A DNA stretch of 64,000 nt from Flavobacteriaceae bacterium PS02336 (GCA_029960065.1 JASCOF010000009.1:62001-126000), one strand, 5' to 3'; counted from the first letter of the stretch, positions 1 through 8,884 are shown. Numbers and translations are program-made. Notes: a model not told the origin generated them from the sequence alone.

Positions 1-1
1 A

Positions 2-172
2 GCATTAACTAATAATTACACTCCTCCAAACGAATCATGCACCACATACAAAGCGGCTTTTGCAATGCTGGAAGAATTTCATAAAGATTTGAAAAAACAC
101 ATTCATATGGAGAATAATATTTTATTCCCGAAAGCAATTGAACTTGAAAAAACTTTCGAAAAAGTGTCTTAA
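2..172 (+). CDS. ric: Iron-sulfur cluster repair di-iron protein (RIC/ScdA/YtfE family), C-terminal fragment
   Basis: Only the last 56 codons are in the window; the gene begins upstream. The fragment holds the final metal-ligand region of hemerythrin-like RIC proteins: an FHKDLKKHIHMENNILFP segment with histidines and glutamate spaced as in the di-iron site. Members of this family repair iron-sulfur clusters damaged by nitric oxide or oxidative stress in the cytoplasm. The stop codon is 12 bases before nrdD, so the two genes are probably cotranscribed, which suits a low-oxygen or nitrosative response. Family assignment is good; the N-terminal ScdA domain cannot be seen here. Confidence 0.85.
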   Translation, partial: ALTNNYTPPNESCTTYKAAFAMLEEFHKDLKKHIHMENNILFPKAIELEKTFEKVS

Positions 173-184
173 ATAAGAATAACC

Positions 185-2308
185 ATGGAGAAATATGTCA
201 TCAAACGCAACGGAGATTATAAACCTTTTGAGGCTTATAAAATTCAGGATGCAATTCAAAAAGCTTTTCAAAGTGTCAATAAAACTGTAGACAAGAAAAT
301 CTATAAGATTGTGCTTTCTGATCTGGAAGTGAAATATTCCTGGCCGGTAGAAGAAATTCAGGATATCATTGAAAGAGTCCTTTTTGAAAATGGCTATTTC
401 CAAACCATGCGATCGTTTATAATTTACCGCCATACGCGAAAATTGCAGCGCGAACATATTAATGGTTTTAGTGATGATACAACGTACATAGACAGCACAC
501 AAACTGTTGAAGAATACATCAACCAGTCAGATTGGCGAATCAATGCCAATGCAAATATTTCATATTCTAACGCTGGATTGGTCAGTAATACCGCGGGAAA
601 AGTAATTGCCAATTATTGGCTCGATAAAATTTATAACAAAGAAGAAGGTTCTGCTCATAGGAATGGCGACATACACATCCATGATTTGGATTGTCTTACC
701 GGTTACTGCGCGGGATGGAGCTTGCGCGTGCTTTTGAACGAAGGATTTAATGGCGTGCGCGGCCGTGTCGAGAGCAGACCTCCTTCTCATTTTAGAGAAG
801 CATTGGGACAAATGGCTAATTTTCTCGGAATTCTGCAAAGCGAATGGGCTGGCGCTCAAGCTTTCAGTTCTTTTGATACGTACCTTGCTCCTTATGTTTT
901 TAAAGATCAGCTTTCGTATGAAGAAGTTTTAAAAGCAGTTAGAAGTTTTGTTTACAATCTTAATGTTCCAGCGCGTTGGGGACAATCGCCTTTTACAAAT
1001 ATTACTTTGGATTGGAATGTTCCTGATGATTTAAAACAACAGATCCCGACAAGAAACGATCAGCATTTATTTTTGAATGTTACAGATGAAAATATAATTG
1101 CTGAAGCTAAAAAAAGAGGCGCATCAAAATTAATAGATTTAAAATATGCTGATTTTCAAAAAGAAATGAATCTCATCAATAAAGCCTATTATACGATTAT
1201 GACCGAAGGTGACGCCAACGGACAACCGTTTACTTTCCCAATTCCGACAGTAAACATTACCGAAGATTTTGACTGGAATGGCGAAAACGTCGATTTGTTA
1301 TTTGAAAATACAGCTAAAATTGGTTCATCCTACTTTCAGAATTTTATTGGAAGCCAATATATTTTGGATGAAAATGGAAACCGAATCGAAAATCCAGAAG
1401 CTTACAAACCAAACGCAGTTCGAAGCATGTGCTGTAGATTACAGCTCGATTTAAGAGAATTACTAAAACGAGGAAACGGACTTTTTGGAAGTGCTGAAAT
1501 GACTGGAAGTATTGGTGTTGTGACCATCAATATGGCGCGTTTAGGCTATTTGCATAGAGGAAACATTATTAATCTATTTGCACATTTAGATGAATTATTG
1601 AAAATCGCCAAATCAACTTTGGAGAAAAAAAGAATATTTATTCAACAAATGTACGACCGCGGATTATATCCGTACACACAGCGTTATTTGAAACATTTTA
1701 GAAATCATTTTTCTACAATCGGTGTAAACGGAATGAACGAAATGGTGATCAATTTTTCGGAAGGAAAACAAAATATAACCTGCAATTCAGGAATCCATTT
1801 TGCCACAGAAATTCTGGATTATATTCGGTTGCGAATGAAAGAATTTCAAGAAGAAACCGGAAATCTTTACAATCTGGAAGCAACTCCAGCCGAAGGAACA
1901 ACCTATCGTTTTGCAAAAGAAGATAAAAAGCGTTTTCCAGACATTTTACAGGCTGGACAAAATGAGAATATTTATTATACCAATAGTTCACAAATTCCTG
2001 TAGATCACACCGATGATCCTTTCGAAGCCTTACTGCTTCAAGACGAATTGCAATGCAAATATACTGGCGGTACAGTTTTGCATCTTTACATGAGAGAAAA
2101 AATAAGCAGTCCCGAAGCCTGTAAAAACTTTGTGAAAAAGGTTTTAACCAACTTCAAACTGCCTTACATAACCGTTACACCTATTTTCAGCATCTGCCCT
2201 ATTCATGGATATTTAAACGGTGAACATGAATATTGTCCAAAATGTGATGAAAACTTGTTACAAGAAAACAATCAAAAACACTTGGCTTATGAAAACAAAA
2301 ACGCATAA
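185..2308 (+). CDS. nrdD: Anaerobic (class III) ribonucleoside-triphosphate reductase NrdD, frameshifted before the glycyl-radical site
   Basis: NrdD reduces ribonucleoside triphosphates to deoxy forms without oxygen, using a glycyl radical made by NrdG. The reading frame starts with an ATP-cone domain (about residues 3-90, YVIKRNG start), then the ten-stranded barrel with the active-site cysteine regions GYCAGWSL (near 174) and CCRLQL (near 414), and a zinc-type end CPIHGY...CPKC (near 671-686). It then stops after 707 residues, before the RVMGY glycyl-radical motif, which continues in another frame just downstream. Dropping one A from the AAAAA run at 2297-2301 would join the pieces into one normal protein ending at 2456. 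As written, the product lacks its radical site and would be inactive. Confidence 0.92.
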   Translation: MEKYVIKRNGDYKPFEAYKIQDAIQKAFQSVNKTVDKKIYKIVLSDLEVKYSWPVEEIQDIIERVLFENGYFQTMRSFIIYRHTRKLQREHINGFSDDTTYIDSTQTVEEYINQSDWRINANANISYSNAGLVSNTAGKVIANYWLDKIYNKEEGSAHRNGDIHIHDLDCLTGYCAGWSLRVLLNEGFNGVRGRVESRPPSHFREALGQMANFLGILQSEWAGAQAFSSFDTYLAPYVFKDQLSYEEVLKAVRSFVYNLNVPARWGQSPFTNITLDWNVPDDLKQQIPTRNDQHLFLNVTDENIIAEAKKRGASKLIDLKYADFQKEMNLINKAYYTIMTEGDANGQPFTFPIPTVNITEDFDWNGENVDLLFENTAKIGSSYFQNFIGSQYILDENGNRIENPEAYKPNAVRSMCCRLQLDLRELLKRGNGLFGSAEMTGSIGVVTINMARLGYLHRGNIINLFAHLDELLKIAKSTLEKKRIFIQQMYDRGLYPYTQRYLKHFRNHFSTIGVNGMNEMVINFSEGKQNITCNSGIHFATEILDYIRLRMKEFQEETGNLYNLEATPAEGTTYRFAKEDKKRFPDILQAGQNENIYYTNSSQIPVDHTDDPFEALLLQDELQCKYTGGTVLHLYMREKISSPEACKNFVKKVLTNFKLPYITVTPIFSICPIHGYLNGEHEYCPKCDENLLQENNQKHLAYENKNA

Positions 2309-2456
2309 AATTTTAGACGAAAATCAAACTAAACGAAGCAAATGTTTGGTTTACACTCGAGTAATGGGTTATCACAGACCCGTAGAAAGTTTTAATATTG
2401 GAAAAAAAGGGGAACACCAACAGCGTACACATTTCGAAGAAGCAATTATCTACTAA
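2302..2456 (+). pseudogene. nrdD: Out-of-frame C-terminal glycyl-radical segment of NrdD
   Basis: In the frame shifted by one base from the main nrdD frame, the sequence encodes KCLVYTRVMGYHRP followed by VESFNIGKKGEH and ends in a TAA at 2454-2456. This is the conserved glycyl-radical tail of class III reductases, with the radical glycine in RVMGY. It has no start of its own that fits the family; it is the natural end of nrdD separated by an indel. The indel could be a sequencing error in a homopolymer, a genuine mutation or, less likely, recoding. Confidence 0.82.
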
Positions 2457-3126
2457 AGGAATATTTAGCCTCACGCCTTTTACTTTATTAGATTATCCGC
2501 ATAAAACAGCCTGCATTGTGTGGTTTGCGGGCTGTAACATGCGGTGTTTATACTGCTACAATCCTGATATTGTTTTAGGAAAAGGAAAAATAGATTTCGA
2601 TGCTGTTCTTACTTTCCTAAAAACCCGAAAAGGATTATTAGACGGCGTAGTATTAAGCGGCGGCGAATGTACTTTGCACAAAAATATCATTGATTTTATA
2701 AAAGAAATCAAAACCATGGGATTTACGGTAAAAATAGATACCAACGGTTCCAATCCCAAAATATTGAACAGCCTGATTCATGATCAATTAATTGATTATG
2801 TCGCGTTAGATTATAAAAGTCTTCCTCATACCTTTAAAAAGATAACGCAATCAGGCTTATTTTCTGAATTTGAAGAAAGCCTGAAATTATTAATTCAGTC
2901 GAATATTCCGTTTGAAGTTCGCACTACTTTTCATTCGTCTTTAATTTCAGAAAATGATTTTATACAAATGATCGAATATCTCGAAACTCAAAATTTTGAA
3001 GGGAATTATTATATACAGCATTTTATGAATAATGTGCCAACACTTTCAAAACTAGACCATTCGCATAAAGAAATACAATTTAAAAACTGCTCCACTCCGA
3101 AAATAAAAGTTATTTTTAGAGAATAA
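2398..3126 (+). CDS. nrdG: Anaerobic ribonucleotide reductase activating protein NrdG (radical SAM)
   Basis: NrdG cleaves S-adenosylmethionine with a 4Fe-4S cluster to install the glycyl radical on NrdD. The cluster motif CNMRCLYC (C-x3-C-x2-C, near residues 47-54) follows the typical TPFTLLDYP start, and a SGGEC motif comes later. The start is uncertain. The frame has no ATG before the cluster motif; the only standard start is TTG at 2398, which lies inside the nrdD tail and gives about 15-18 extra residues relative to what I expect for the family. Overlap with nrdD implies translational coupling. Family call is firm, start position weak. Confidence 0.9.
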   Translation: MEKKGNTNSVHISKKQLSTKGIFSLTPFTLLDYPHKTACIVWFAGCNMRCLYCYNPDIVLGKGKIDFDAVLTFLKTRKGLLDGVVLSGGECTLHKNIIDFIKEIKTMGFTVKIDTNGSNPKILNSLIHDQLIDYVALDYKSLPHTFKKITQSGLFSEFEESLKLLIQSNIPFEVRTTFHSSLISENDFIQMIEYLETQNFEGNYYIQHFMNNVPTLSKLDHSHKEIQFKNCSTPKIKVIFRE

Positions 3127-3147
3127 TAACCTAAAAATGAATGTATT

Positions 3148-3594
3148 ATGACCTTGCATCATTTTATATTAATAATTCATCTTTTGGCTGCAACAATTTG
3201 GGTTGGCGGTCATTTACTTTTAGCCATTTGTTATCTGCCAACAGCATTAAAGAAAAAAGACCCACAGATCATTCTAAATTTTGAAAAGAAATTTGAGACA
3301 CTCGGAATGTCTTCTTTGGTTCTATTAATCGTTACAGGAATTTGGATGGCGTATGATTTTGGTGTTACAGCAGAAAATTGGTTTCATTTTTCCAGCGGAT
3401 TTGAAAAGGTAATTTCTATAAAATTGATTTTGCTTTTCTGCACTTTTATCTGTGCCGTGATTGCTCAATTTTATGTTATTCCAAATCTTAATGAAAAGAA
3501 TATTAATAGAATTGCTGTAATTATTTTAACTGTTACTTCAATAGGAATTGCAATGCTGGTTTTGGGTTCAACGCTTCGTTATGGTGGGATTTGA
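3148..3594 (+). CDS. Small integral membrane protein, CopD-like
   Basis: A 148-residue protein with four hydrophobic helices (about residues 4-26, 50-70, 86-108 and 122-142). The first helix reads HLLAATIWVGGHL, a pattern seen in CopD-family copper/heme-associated membrane proteins, where a histidine in the first helix is conserved. It begins 21 bases after nrdG and may be the last gene of the same unit. A role in copper or electron handling is only a family-based guess; it could equally be an uncharacterised quinol or heme-associated membrane protein. Confidence 0.55.
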   Translation: MTLHHFILIIHLLAATIWVGGHLLLAICYLPTALKKKDPQIILNFEKKFETLGMSSLVLLIVTGIWMAYDFGVTAENWFHFSSGFEKVISIKLILLFCTFICAVIAQFYVIPNLNEKNINRIAVIILTVTSIGIAMLVLGSTLRYGGI

Positions 3595-3657
3595 TTTCTA
3601 CAACTGCCGTTAGTCATACAAATATTTTATGTTAATTAACCTAACAATCATATGTAC

Positions 3658-3886
3658 CGATCCTACGGATCTTTTTACAATGGGACTTACGTCGAAATAA
3701 CCGGATTAAAATCCGGCCCTACAAAATTTATCGAGCCTATGGCTCTTTTTCTTTATTTAAAAATCCTATAAACATTTTTATAATTCCGTTAGGAATGAAA
3801 ATATTGTAGCAACGGATTTGAATCCGTTGAAATAAAGACGATTTAGAGAGAAGTTCCGTAGGAACGGCACATTTTAAAAGCAGGTA
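3658..3886. repeat. REP-like palindrome block, copy 1 of a 230-bp duplication
   Basis: This block and the one at 3951-4180 are nearly identical direct copies 293 bases apart. Each is a chain of short palindromes: GATCCTACGGATC, CCGGATTAAAATCCGG, GAGCCTATGGCTC, AACGGATTTGAATCCGTT and GTTCCGTAGGAAC. No reading frame of note lies in it. The arrangement resembles REP/BIME elements that are mobilised by RAYT transposases; no transposase is present in the window. The whole gap between the CopD-like gene and the leftward operon (3595-4216) is made of these two copies and short linkers. Confidence 0.85.
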
Positions 3887-3950
3887 AGCTATTTTTTAGT
3901 ATATAATTTGCATTCACTAACGTAACAATAAGGATAGAAATTAAATCCTT

Positions 3951-4180
3951 CGATCCTACGGATCTTTTTACAATGGGACTTACGTCGAAATAACCGGATT
4001 AAAATCCGGCCCTACAAAATTTATCGAGCCTATGGCTCTTTTTTCTTTATTTAAAAATCCTATAAACATTTTTATAATTCCGTTAGGAATGAAAATATTG
4101 TAGCAACGGATTTTAATCCGTTGAAATAAAGACGATCTAGATAGAAGTTCCGTAGGAACGGGACATATTAAAAACGGGTA
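3951..4180. repeat. REP-like palindrome block, copy 2 of a 230-bp duplication
   Basis: Second copy of the block described at 3658-3886, with only a few base differences (for example ttttaatcc for tttgaatcc). The same five palindromes appear in the same order. The high identity points to a recent duplication or to gene-conversion between copies. The block lies between the 3' ends of convergent genes, so it may also act as a bidirectional transcription barrier. Confidence 0.85.
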
Positions 4181-4216
4181 TTTTTAGATAAAACTTTCCA
4201 TTCACACTTACTAAGA

Positions 4217-4582
4217 TTACATTTCCAACAATGACAAATCTTCCCACACATCAACATAATTGCCATTTTCGGCTATCAAAAATCTGCTTCCGGGAGCTAA
4301 TCCTAAATAAGGTAAAACCAATGGGCAAACTTCCTCTAAGTGAGAAGCATGCAAAGGCTTAAAGAAATCATCCGCATCAGAATAATCGCCTGCATAAATA
4401 TACCATCCATTTGTACCATTTTCGACTAGAAGTCTTGAGGCATAAATTGGCATTTCGTAATTCTTCTCAATTATATTTAATGAAATTCCAACTTTTAGAT
4501 CTAATTCGCAAGGTTCAAACTTCAAACCATACTTATCACAAATTTGTTTTTGAATTTCGATTAATTTATTGTCTTCTTTCAT
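4217..4582 (-). CDS. DUF2185/Imm33-like protein
   Basis: A 121-residue soluble protein. The C-terminal half (WYIYAGDYSDADDFFKPLHA then LPYLGLAPGSRFLI and DVWED) resembles the DUF2185 domain, also called Imm33, found in some contact-toxin immunity proteins and in many stand-alone proteins. No toxin gene is adjacent. It starts 12 bases after the LytTR regulator and is probably cotranscribed with it. Its function is unknown; calling it an immunity protein is not justified by context. Confidence 0.5.
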   Translation of the reverse strand: MKEDNKLIEIQKQICDKYGLKFEPCELDLKVGISLNIIEKNYEMPIYASRLLVENGTNGWYIYAGDYSDADDFFKPLHASHLEEVCPLVLPYLGLAPGSRFLIAENGNYVDVWEDLSLLEM

Positions 4583-4594
4583 TTAATTATTTTA

Positions 4595-5293
4595 TTAATT
4601 CAACCACTCACTAACCAGCTTTCGATACGTCTCTCCTATCGGCAAAGCATTCCCACTTTTCATTACAATCTGATTCCCATCAATTACTTTAATTTTATCT
4701 TTCGGAATAATATACGAACGATGGATTCTAATAAACTGATTCGAAGGCAATTTCTCCAGAATATCTTTCATATTTTCCAAAGCCATAATTTTTTCGTCAT
4801 TGGTATGAATTCGGATATAATCTCTTAAACCTTCAATGTATAAAATATCGGTTAAAGCAATTTTATAATGCTTTCGATCGGCTTTTACGAATAGATAATC
4901 ATCTCCTGTTTTTTCCTGAACTTGAAACGTTTCCTGCCAGCGAATAAATTTTTCTACACTTTGATAAAAACGATTAAAAGTAATGGGTTTTAATAAATAA
5001 TCAATCACATGAAACTGAAAAGCTTCCATAGCATATTGCGGATATGCCGAAGTAATAATAAAATTATATTTCTGGTTGAACATCTGCATCAATTCAATTC
5101 CCGTTAATTGAGGCATCTGAATATCGATAAAAATCAAATCGACCGATTCGGTATTTAAAACTTCAATCGCTTTAAAAACATCGCTGTCGGCATATAAAAC
5201 ATTTAACCTTGAAATCTTAGAAGCGTAATCGGCAATTAATTTTACAGCAAAAGGTTCGTCGTCTAGAATTATACAGTTTATTTTTTTATTCAT
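4595..5293 (-). CDS. LytTR-family response regulator
   Basis: A 232-residue cytoplasmic regulator. The N-terminal receiver domain (about residues 5-120) shows the acidic pair D11-D12, the phospho-acceptor D57 in FIDIQMP and the KP pair in YLLKP. The C-terminal LytTR DNA-binding domain (about 135-232) contains RIHRSYIIP and ends IGETYRK. The start codon overlaps the stop of the upstream kinase gene (ATGA), so the pair is translationally coupled. The divergent barrel receptor gene is a reasonable target, but no operator repeat was identified. Confidence 0.92.
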   Translation of the reverse strand: MNKKINCIILDDEPFAVKLIADYASKISRLNVLYADSDVFKAIEVLNTESVDLIFIDIQMPQLTGIELMQMFNQKYNFIITSAYPQYAMEAFQFHVIDYLLKPITFNRFYQSVEKFIRWQETFQVQEKTGDDYLFVKADRKHYKIALTDILYIEGLRDYIRIHTNDEKIMALENMKDILEKLPSNQFIRIHRSYIIPKDKIKVIDGNQIVMKSGNALPIGETYRKLVSEWLN

Positions 5294-6312
5294 TTTAAAT
5301 CAATTTCAAGTTCGGCTGTAAAATGGTTTTCTTCATTTGTGATTTTTAATTCCTGTTTTCCTGGATAATGAATCTGCAAACGCTTTTGCAAATTGTCTAA
5401 ACCAATGCCGCCAAGACTATCTTTTTTCTGTGCTCCAATTTTATTCTTCACTTTAAAAATCAATTTTTCTGAAGAAACTTTCAACTGAATTTCTATTGGT
5501 TCTGAGTCCAAAACTTCTCCATGTTTTAGAGCATTTTCTACCAAAGGCGACAAAATGTAGGGCGGAATTTCTTCGAACTCGTTTTTAATTTCAACATCAA
5601 AAATAACCAAAACATTTTCCTGATGGCGCAGTTGTTCGAGTTCAATGTACGCTTTTATATAATCGACTTCATCCGAAAGTCTGATCTTTTCTTTCTGCGA
5701 TTCGTAAGTCGTAAAGCGCATAATCTGACTCAATTTATCAATTGCAATCAATGACTTATCTGACTGAAAATAAACCATTGAGTAAATGTTATTTAAAGTA
5801 TTAAATACAAAGTGCGGATTAATCTGTGCTTTTAAAAATTTAATTTCGGTGTTCTTATTCTCTTCCAAAATAATTTGATTGTATTCCAACAAACGAATCG
5901 AATAAATAACAAACCAAAGAAACGAACTCAAAATAATAGTAATACTGCTGTAATGCAGATTATCGAGCATATAATTACCAAAATTAATATTGGTATAATT
6001 TACTTTATCAAATAAAATTTTAGTAATAACCTGTTCCAAAAGAAACCTTAGAAAAGTAAAAACGAGATATGAAACGAAAAATCCCAAGAAAAGCCTTTTC
6101 CAATTGAAAGTTTTGAAAACCTTTTTCATTACGATCAAATAATGAAAATAAAACGTAATAATAAAAGCGATAAAATAAGTGCAAAAAAAGAGACCCGGTA
6201 GAGAAAATTGTGCTCCAATAGGGTTTTTCATGAAAGTGAAATAAAAAACTAAAATCCAATAAATAAGATGAATAAGACACTCTAGCTTTTTAGTAATGGT
6301 TCCTTTATACAT
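5290..6312 (-). CDS. Sensor histidine kinase, LytS/YehU type
   Basis: About 340 residues with four predicted membrane helices in the first half, then the His_kinase domain with FLKAQINPHFVFNTLNN (phospho-acceptor histidine near residue 167) and a C-terminal HATPase region containing PPYILSPLVENALKHG and GGIGLDNLQKRL. There is no separate sensor domain, as is common in Bacteroidota members. The start at MYKGT is preferred over one 10 codons upstream because it begins directly before the first helix region. It phosphorylates the LytTR regulator encoded next to it. Confidence 0.9.
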   Translation of the reverse strand: MYKGTITKKLECLIHLIYWILVFYFTFMKNPIGAQFSLPGLFFCTYFIAFIITFYFHYLIVMKKVFKTFNWKRLFLGFFVSYLVFTFLRFLLEQVITKILFDKVNYTNINFGNYMLDNLHYSSITIILSSFLWFVIYSIRLLEYNQIILEENKNTEIKFLKAQINPHFVFNTLNNIYSMVYFQSDKSLIAIDKLSQIMRFTTYESQKEKIRLSDEVDYIKAYIELEQLRHQENVLVIFDVEIKNEFEEIPPYILSPLVENALKHGEVLDSEPIEIQLKVSSEKLIFKVKNKIGAQKKDSLGGIGLDNLQKRLQIHYPGKQELKITNEENHFTAELEIDLK

Positions 6313-6453
6313 TCGATATATTTTTAAAACAAAGATATACATTCAGTAAAAAGCATTTTTACGGGTTTGCAGATAAATCGGCGGGGTTTGTCGATAAAAG
6401 TGGTTTTTAGGTTTTAATTGGAACAGTTTTGTCCTGTAATTAAAATCCAAACC

Positions 6454-8841
6454 ATGAACAGAATCATTTTACTAGCAGTTTTATTTTTATTCCAAATCAA
6501 CGCTTTCAGCCAGCAGTTTTCACTTAAAGGAAAAATCATCAACCAGAACAAAACAACGCTTGAATTTGCAACAGCAACTCTATTAAAAACAGATAAAATT
6601 TTATACAAACAAGCTTCAACTGATAGTTTAGGTAATTTTATATTAACTGCTGAAAAAAGGAATTATATCTTAATTATAGAACAATTTGGAACCGAATTCA
6701 GCAACAAAGAAATCATCTTAAATCAAGATCTTGATTTAGGTGCAATCGAAGTAAAAGAACAGATTCAACTTGACGGTGTAACTGTTAAATCGAGAAAAAA
6801 AATGGTAGAACAAAAAGTAGATCGTTTAGTATTTAATGTTGAAAATTCGGTTACAGCAACGGGCGGAACTGCTTTGGATGCTCTAAAATCGACACCAACA
6901 GTAAGAGTGCAGAATGAAACTATTTCCATTGTCGGCAAAGGAGAAGTTCTAGTAATGATTGATGATCGTTTGAATAAAATGACGCAGGAAGATCTGGCCG
7001 CTTTTTTAAAGTCAATTCCTGCCGATAATATTAAAAGTATAGAAGTCATTACAACGCCGCCTGCCAAATACGAAGCCGAAGGAAACAGCGGTTTAATCAA
7101 TATCAAATTGAAAACAGCCAAAACCAATTCTTGGAATGCCAATATTGGAACCTCTTACGTTCAGAGAAGCTACGCAAGCGGTAATGTAAACGGATTATTT
7201 CTTTACAATTACAACAAACTTTCATTGCAGGCATCTGTCAATAAAGGAAAAGACCAATTTTTAACGACTTCTGACAACCGAATTTATTATACAGATGAAT
7301 TATGGAAACAAGATATTAAAACCAAATCTGAAACCGATTTACTGAGCATCGGATTGGGTTTTGATTATAAATTAACCGAAAAATGGACTACTGGAATTAA
7401 ATATTTAGGAAGTTTTAATGACAGAATTGCTGCAAATAATCCGCTGACGACACGATTTGATAATTCTGGAGCAATCAATTCTTATATTTTATCAGATGTG
7501 AAGGCACAAAACAAACCGCAGATGAATTCGCTTAACTGGAATAATTCTTTTGTATTAGACAATAACGGCAAAAATATTACAGTCGATTTGGATTATTTCA
7601 ATTATCAAAAAAATGATTCGAGAGCTTTTTCAGGAAATAAAATGAATGCTGCCAAAGAAAATATTGACGGAACTTACTTTTCTGCTATTAATTCAAATGT
7701 AAACCGATTGAAAAATTATTCTGGAAAAATTGATGTTTCGCTTCCGTATTCCTGGGCAAATATCAGTTTTGGCGGAAAAGGATTTTATACCAATACCAAA
7801 AATGATTTAAAAGTCTTTGATAACGAAACAGGAACGCCTATTTTAAATACTGCTTATTCTAATCTTTTTAAGTACAAAGAATACAATGAAGCCTTATATT
7901 TCTCGGCAAACAAAAAACTATCTGAAAAATGGGAAACACAGCTTGGTTTAAGAGCCGAAGCAACGCAGACGGAAGGTTTCTCAGAAAATCTAAATCAAAC
8001 CAATAAAAATAATTATCTAAAATTATTTCCAACCGCTTATGTTACTTACAATGCCAACGATAACAATTCGTACTCTTTAAATTACAGCCGAAGAATCCGC
8101 AGACCCGATTTTGAATATTTAAATCCGTTTGTGATCAGAACGAGTCCGTTTTATTATTCAGAAGGAAATCCGTTCTTAAAACCTTCCATTATAGACAATT
8201 TAGGGTTCTCGTACATTCGCAATCAGAAATGGGTAAATAATATCTATTTTTCGCAGGTTTCAGATTTCGGACAAGAATTAGCTATTATTGATCCTGAAAC
8301 CAATATTACCAAAAGCATGCCTATTAATTACGCCAATACCTATCAAATTGGACTTTCAACGTATTACAATTTCAATAAATACACTTGGTGGAACAGCTTT
8401 ATGGGTTTTAATCTAAACTATCAAAATGTAAAATCGAAAACCAACCTTATTGCTTCTGTAGATGGTTACAACGGTTATATTTACAGCAACAATGATTTTA
8501 CAGTAAATAATACAAAAACCTTATTTTTAGGATTAAATTACGGTTTACAACTGCCGGGACGTTATCAGGTTTTTAATATTTCGACTTTGAATATTTTAGA
8601 TGTTTCGGTTAAATTTCTAGCTTTAAAAAAGAATCTTTCCATAACATTAACTGGTGAAGATCTATTGAATGCCCAAAAACCTTTAATTTCTTATTATTCA
8701 AACGGAATTAAAAATACAATGAAAAACTACGGAGATTCAAGAACTTTTAGAATTTCATTAAGTTATAAGTTTGGTAATGAAAATGTAAAATCGAAAGAAA
8801 GAAGTTTTGGGAATGAAGAGGAAAGGAATCGTGCGATTTAA
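6454..8841 (+). CDS. Outer-membrane beta-barrel receptor (TonB-receptor-like, OMP_b-brl_3 type)
   Basis: A protein of about 795 residues with a signal peptide (MNRIILLAVLFLFQINAFSQ), a carboxypeptidase-regulatory-like domain (about 20-95), a plug-like segment containing VMIDDRLNKM and IEVITTPPAKYEAEGNSG, and a long barrel rich in alternating aromatic strands. This family lacks a clear TonB box and its substrate is usually unknown. I chose the ATG at 6454 because it opens the signal peptide; an upstream TTG adds a non-signal extension. It diverges from the LytTR system, a recurring pairing in Bacteroidota that suggests regulation by it. It ends at a strong terminator. Confidence 0.88.
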   Translation: MNRIILLAVLFLFQINAFSQQFSLKGKIINQNKTTLEFATATLLKTDKILYKQASTDSLGNFILTAEKRNYILIIEQFGTEFSNKEIILNQDLDLGAIEVKEQIQLDGVTVKSRKKMVEQKVDRLVFNVENSVTATGGTALDALKSTPTVRVQNETISIVGKGEVLVMIDDRLNKMTQEDLAAFLKSIPADNIKSIEVITTPPAKYEAEGNSGLINIKLKTAKTNSWNANIGTSYVQRSYASGNVNGLFLYNYNKLSLQASVNKGKDQFLTTSDNRIYYTDELWKQDIKTKSETDLLSIGLGFDYKLTEKWTTGIKYLGSFNDRIAANNPLTTRFDNSGAINSYILSDVKAQNKPQMNSLNWNNSFVLDNNGKNITVDLDYFNYQKNDSRAFSGNKMNAAKENIDGTYFSAINSNVNRLKNYSGKIDVSLPYSWANISFGGKGFYTNTKNDLKVFDNETGTPILNTAYSNLFKYKEYNEALYFSANKKLSEKWETQLGLRAEATQTEGFSENLNQTNKNNYLKLFPTAYVTYNANDNNSYSLNYSRRIRRPDFEYLNPFVIRTSPFYYSEGNPFLKPSIIDNLGFSYIRNQKWVNNIYFSQVSDFGQELAIIDPETNITKSMPINYANTYQIGLSTYYNFNKYTWWNSFMGFNLNYQNVKSKTNLIASVDGYNGYIYSNNDFTVNNTKTLFLGLNYGLQLPGRYQVFNISTLNILDVSVKFLALKKNLSITLTGEDLLNAQKPLISYYSNGIKNTMKNYGDSRTFRISLSYKFGNENVKSKERSFGNEEERNRAI

Positions 8842-8851
8842 GTAATAAAAT

Positions 8852-8884
8852 AGCTGTACAATCCTAATTGTACAGCTTTTTTTT
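8852..8884 (+). terminator. Intrinsic terminator after the barrel receptor gene
   Basis: Perfect 11-base stem AGCTGTACAAT/ATTGTACAGCT with a four-base loop, followed by a run of eight T. It lies 10 bases after the stop codon. Confidence 0.93.

Noticed and set aside
2291..2310. Programmed +1 frameshift in nrdD
   Set aside because: There is no slow-codon, stop or stimulatory structure that I can point to, and the site is a plain A run typical of indel errors or mutations. No class III reductase is known to me to need recoding.
2220..2456. Independent 78-codon gene starting at an ATG inside nrdD
   Set aside because: Its C-terminal half is the conserved glycyl-radical tail of NrdD; the N-terminal half is nrdD in the wrong frame. 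It is better explained by a frameshift.
3658..4180. CRISPR array
   Set aside because: There are only two long copies with internal palindromes and no regular short repeats with unique spacers; no cas genes are near.
4217..4582. Toxin-immunity pair
   Set aside because: The DUF2185/Imm33-like protein has no toxin, secretion signal or polymorphic-toxin gene beside it; it belongs to the LytTR operon.
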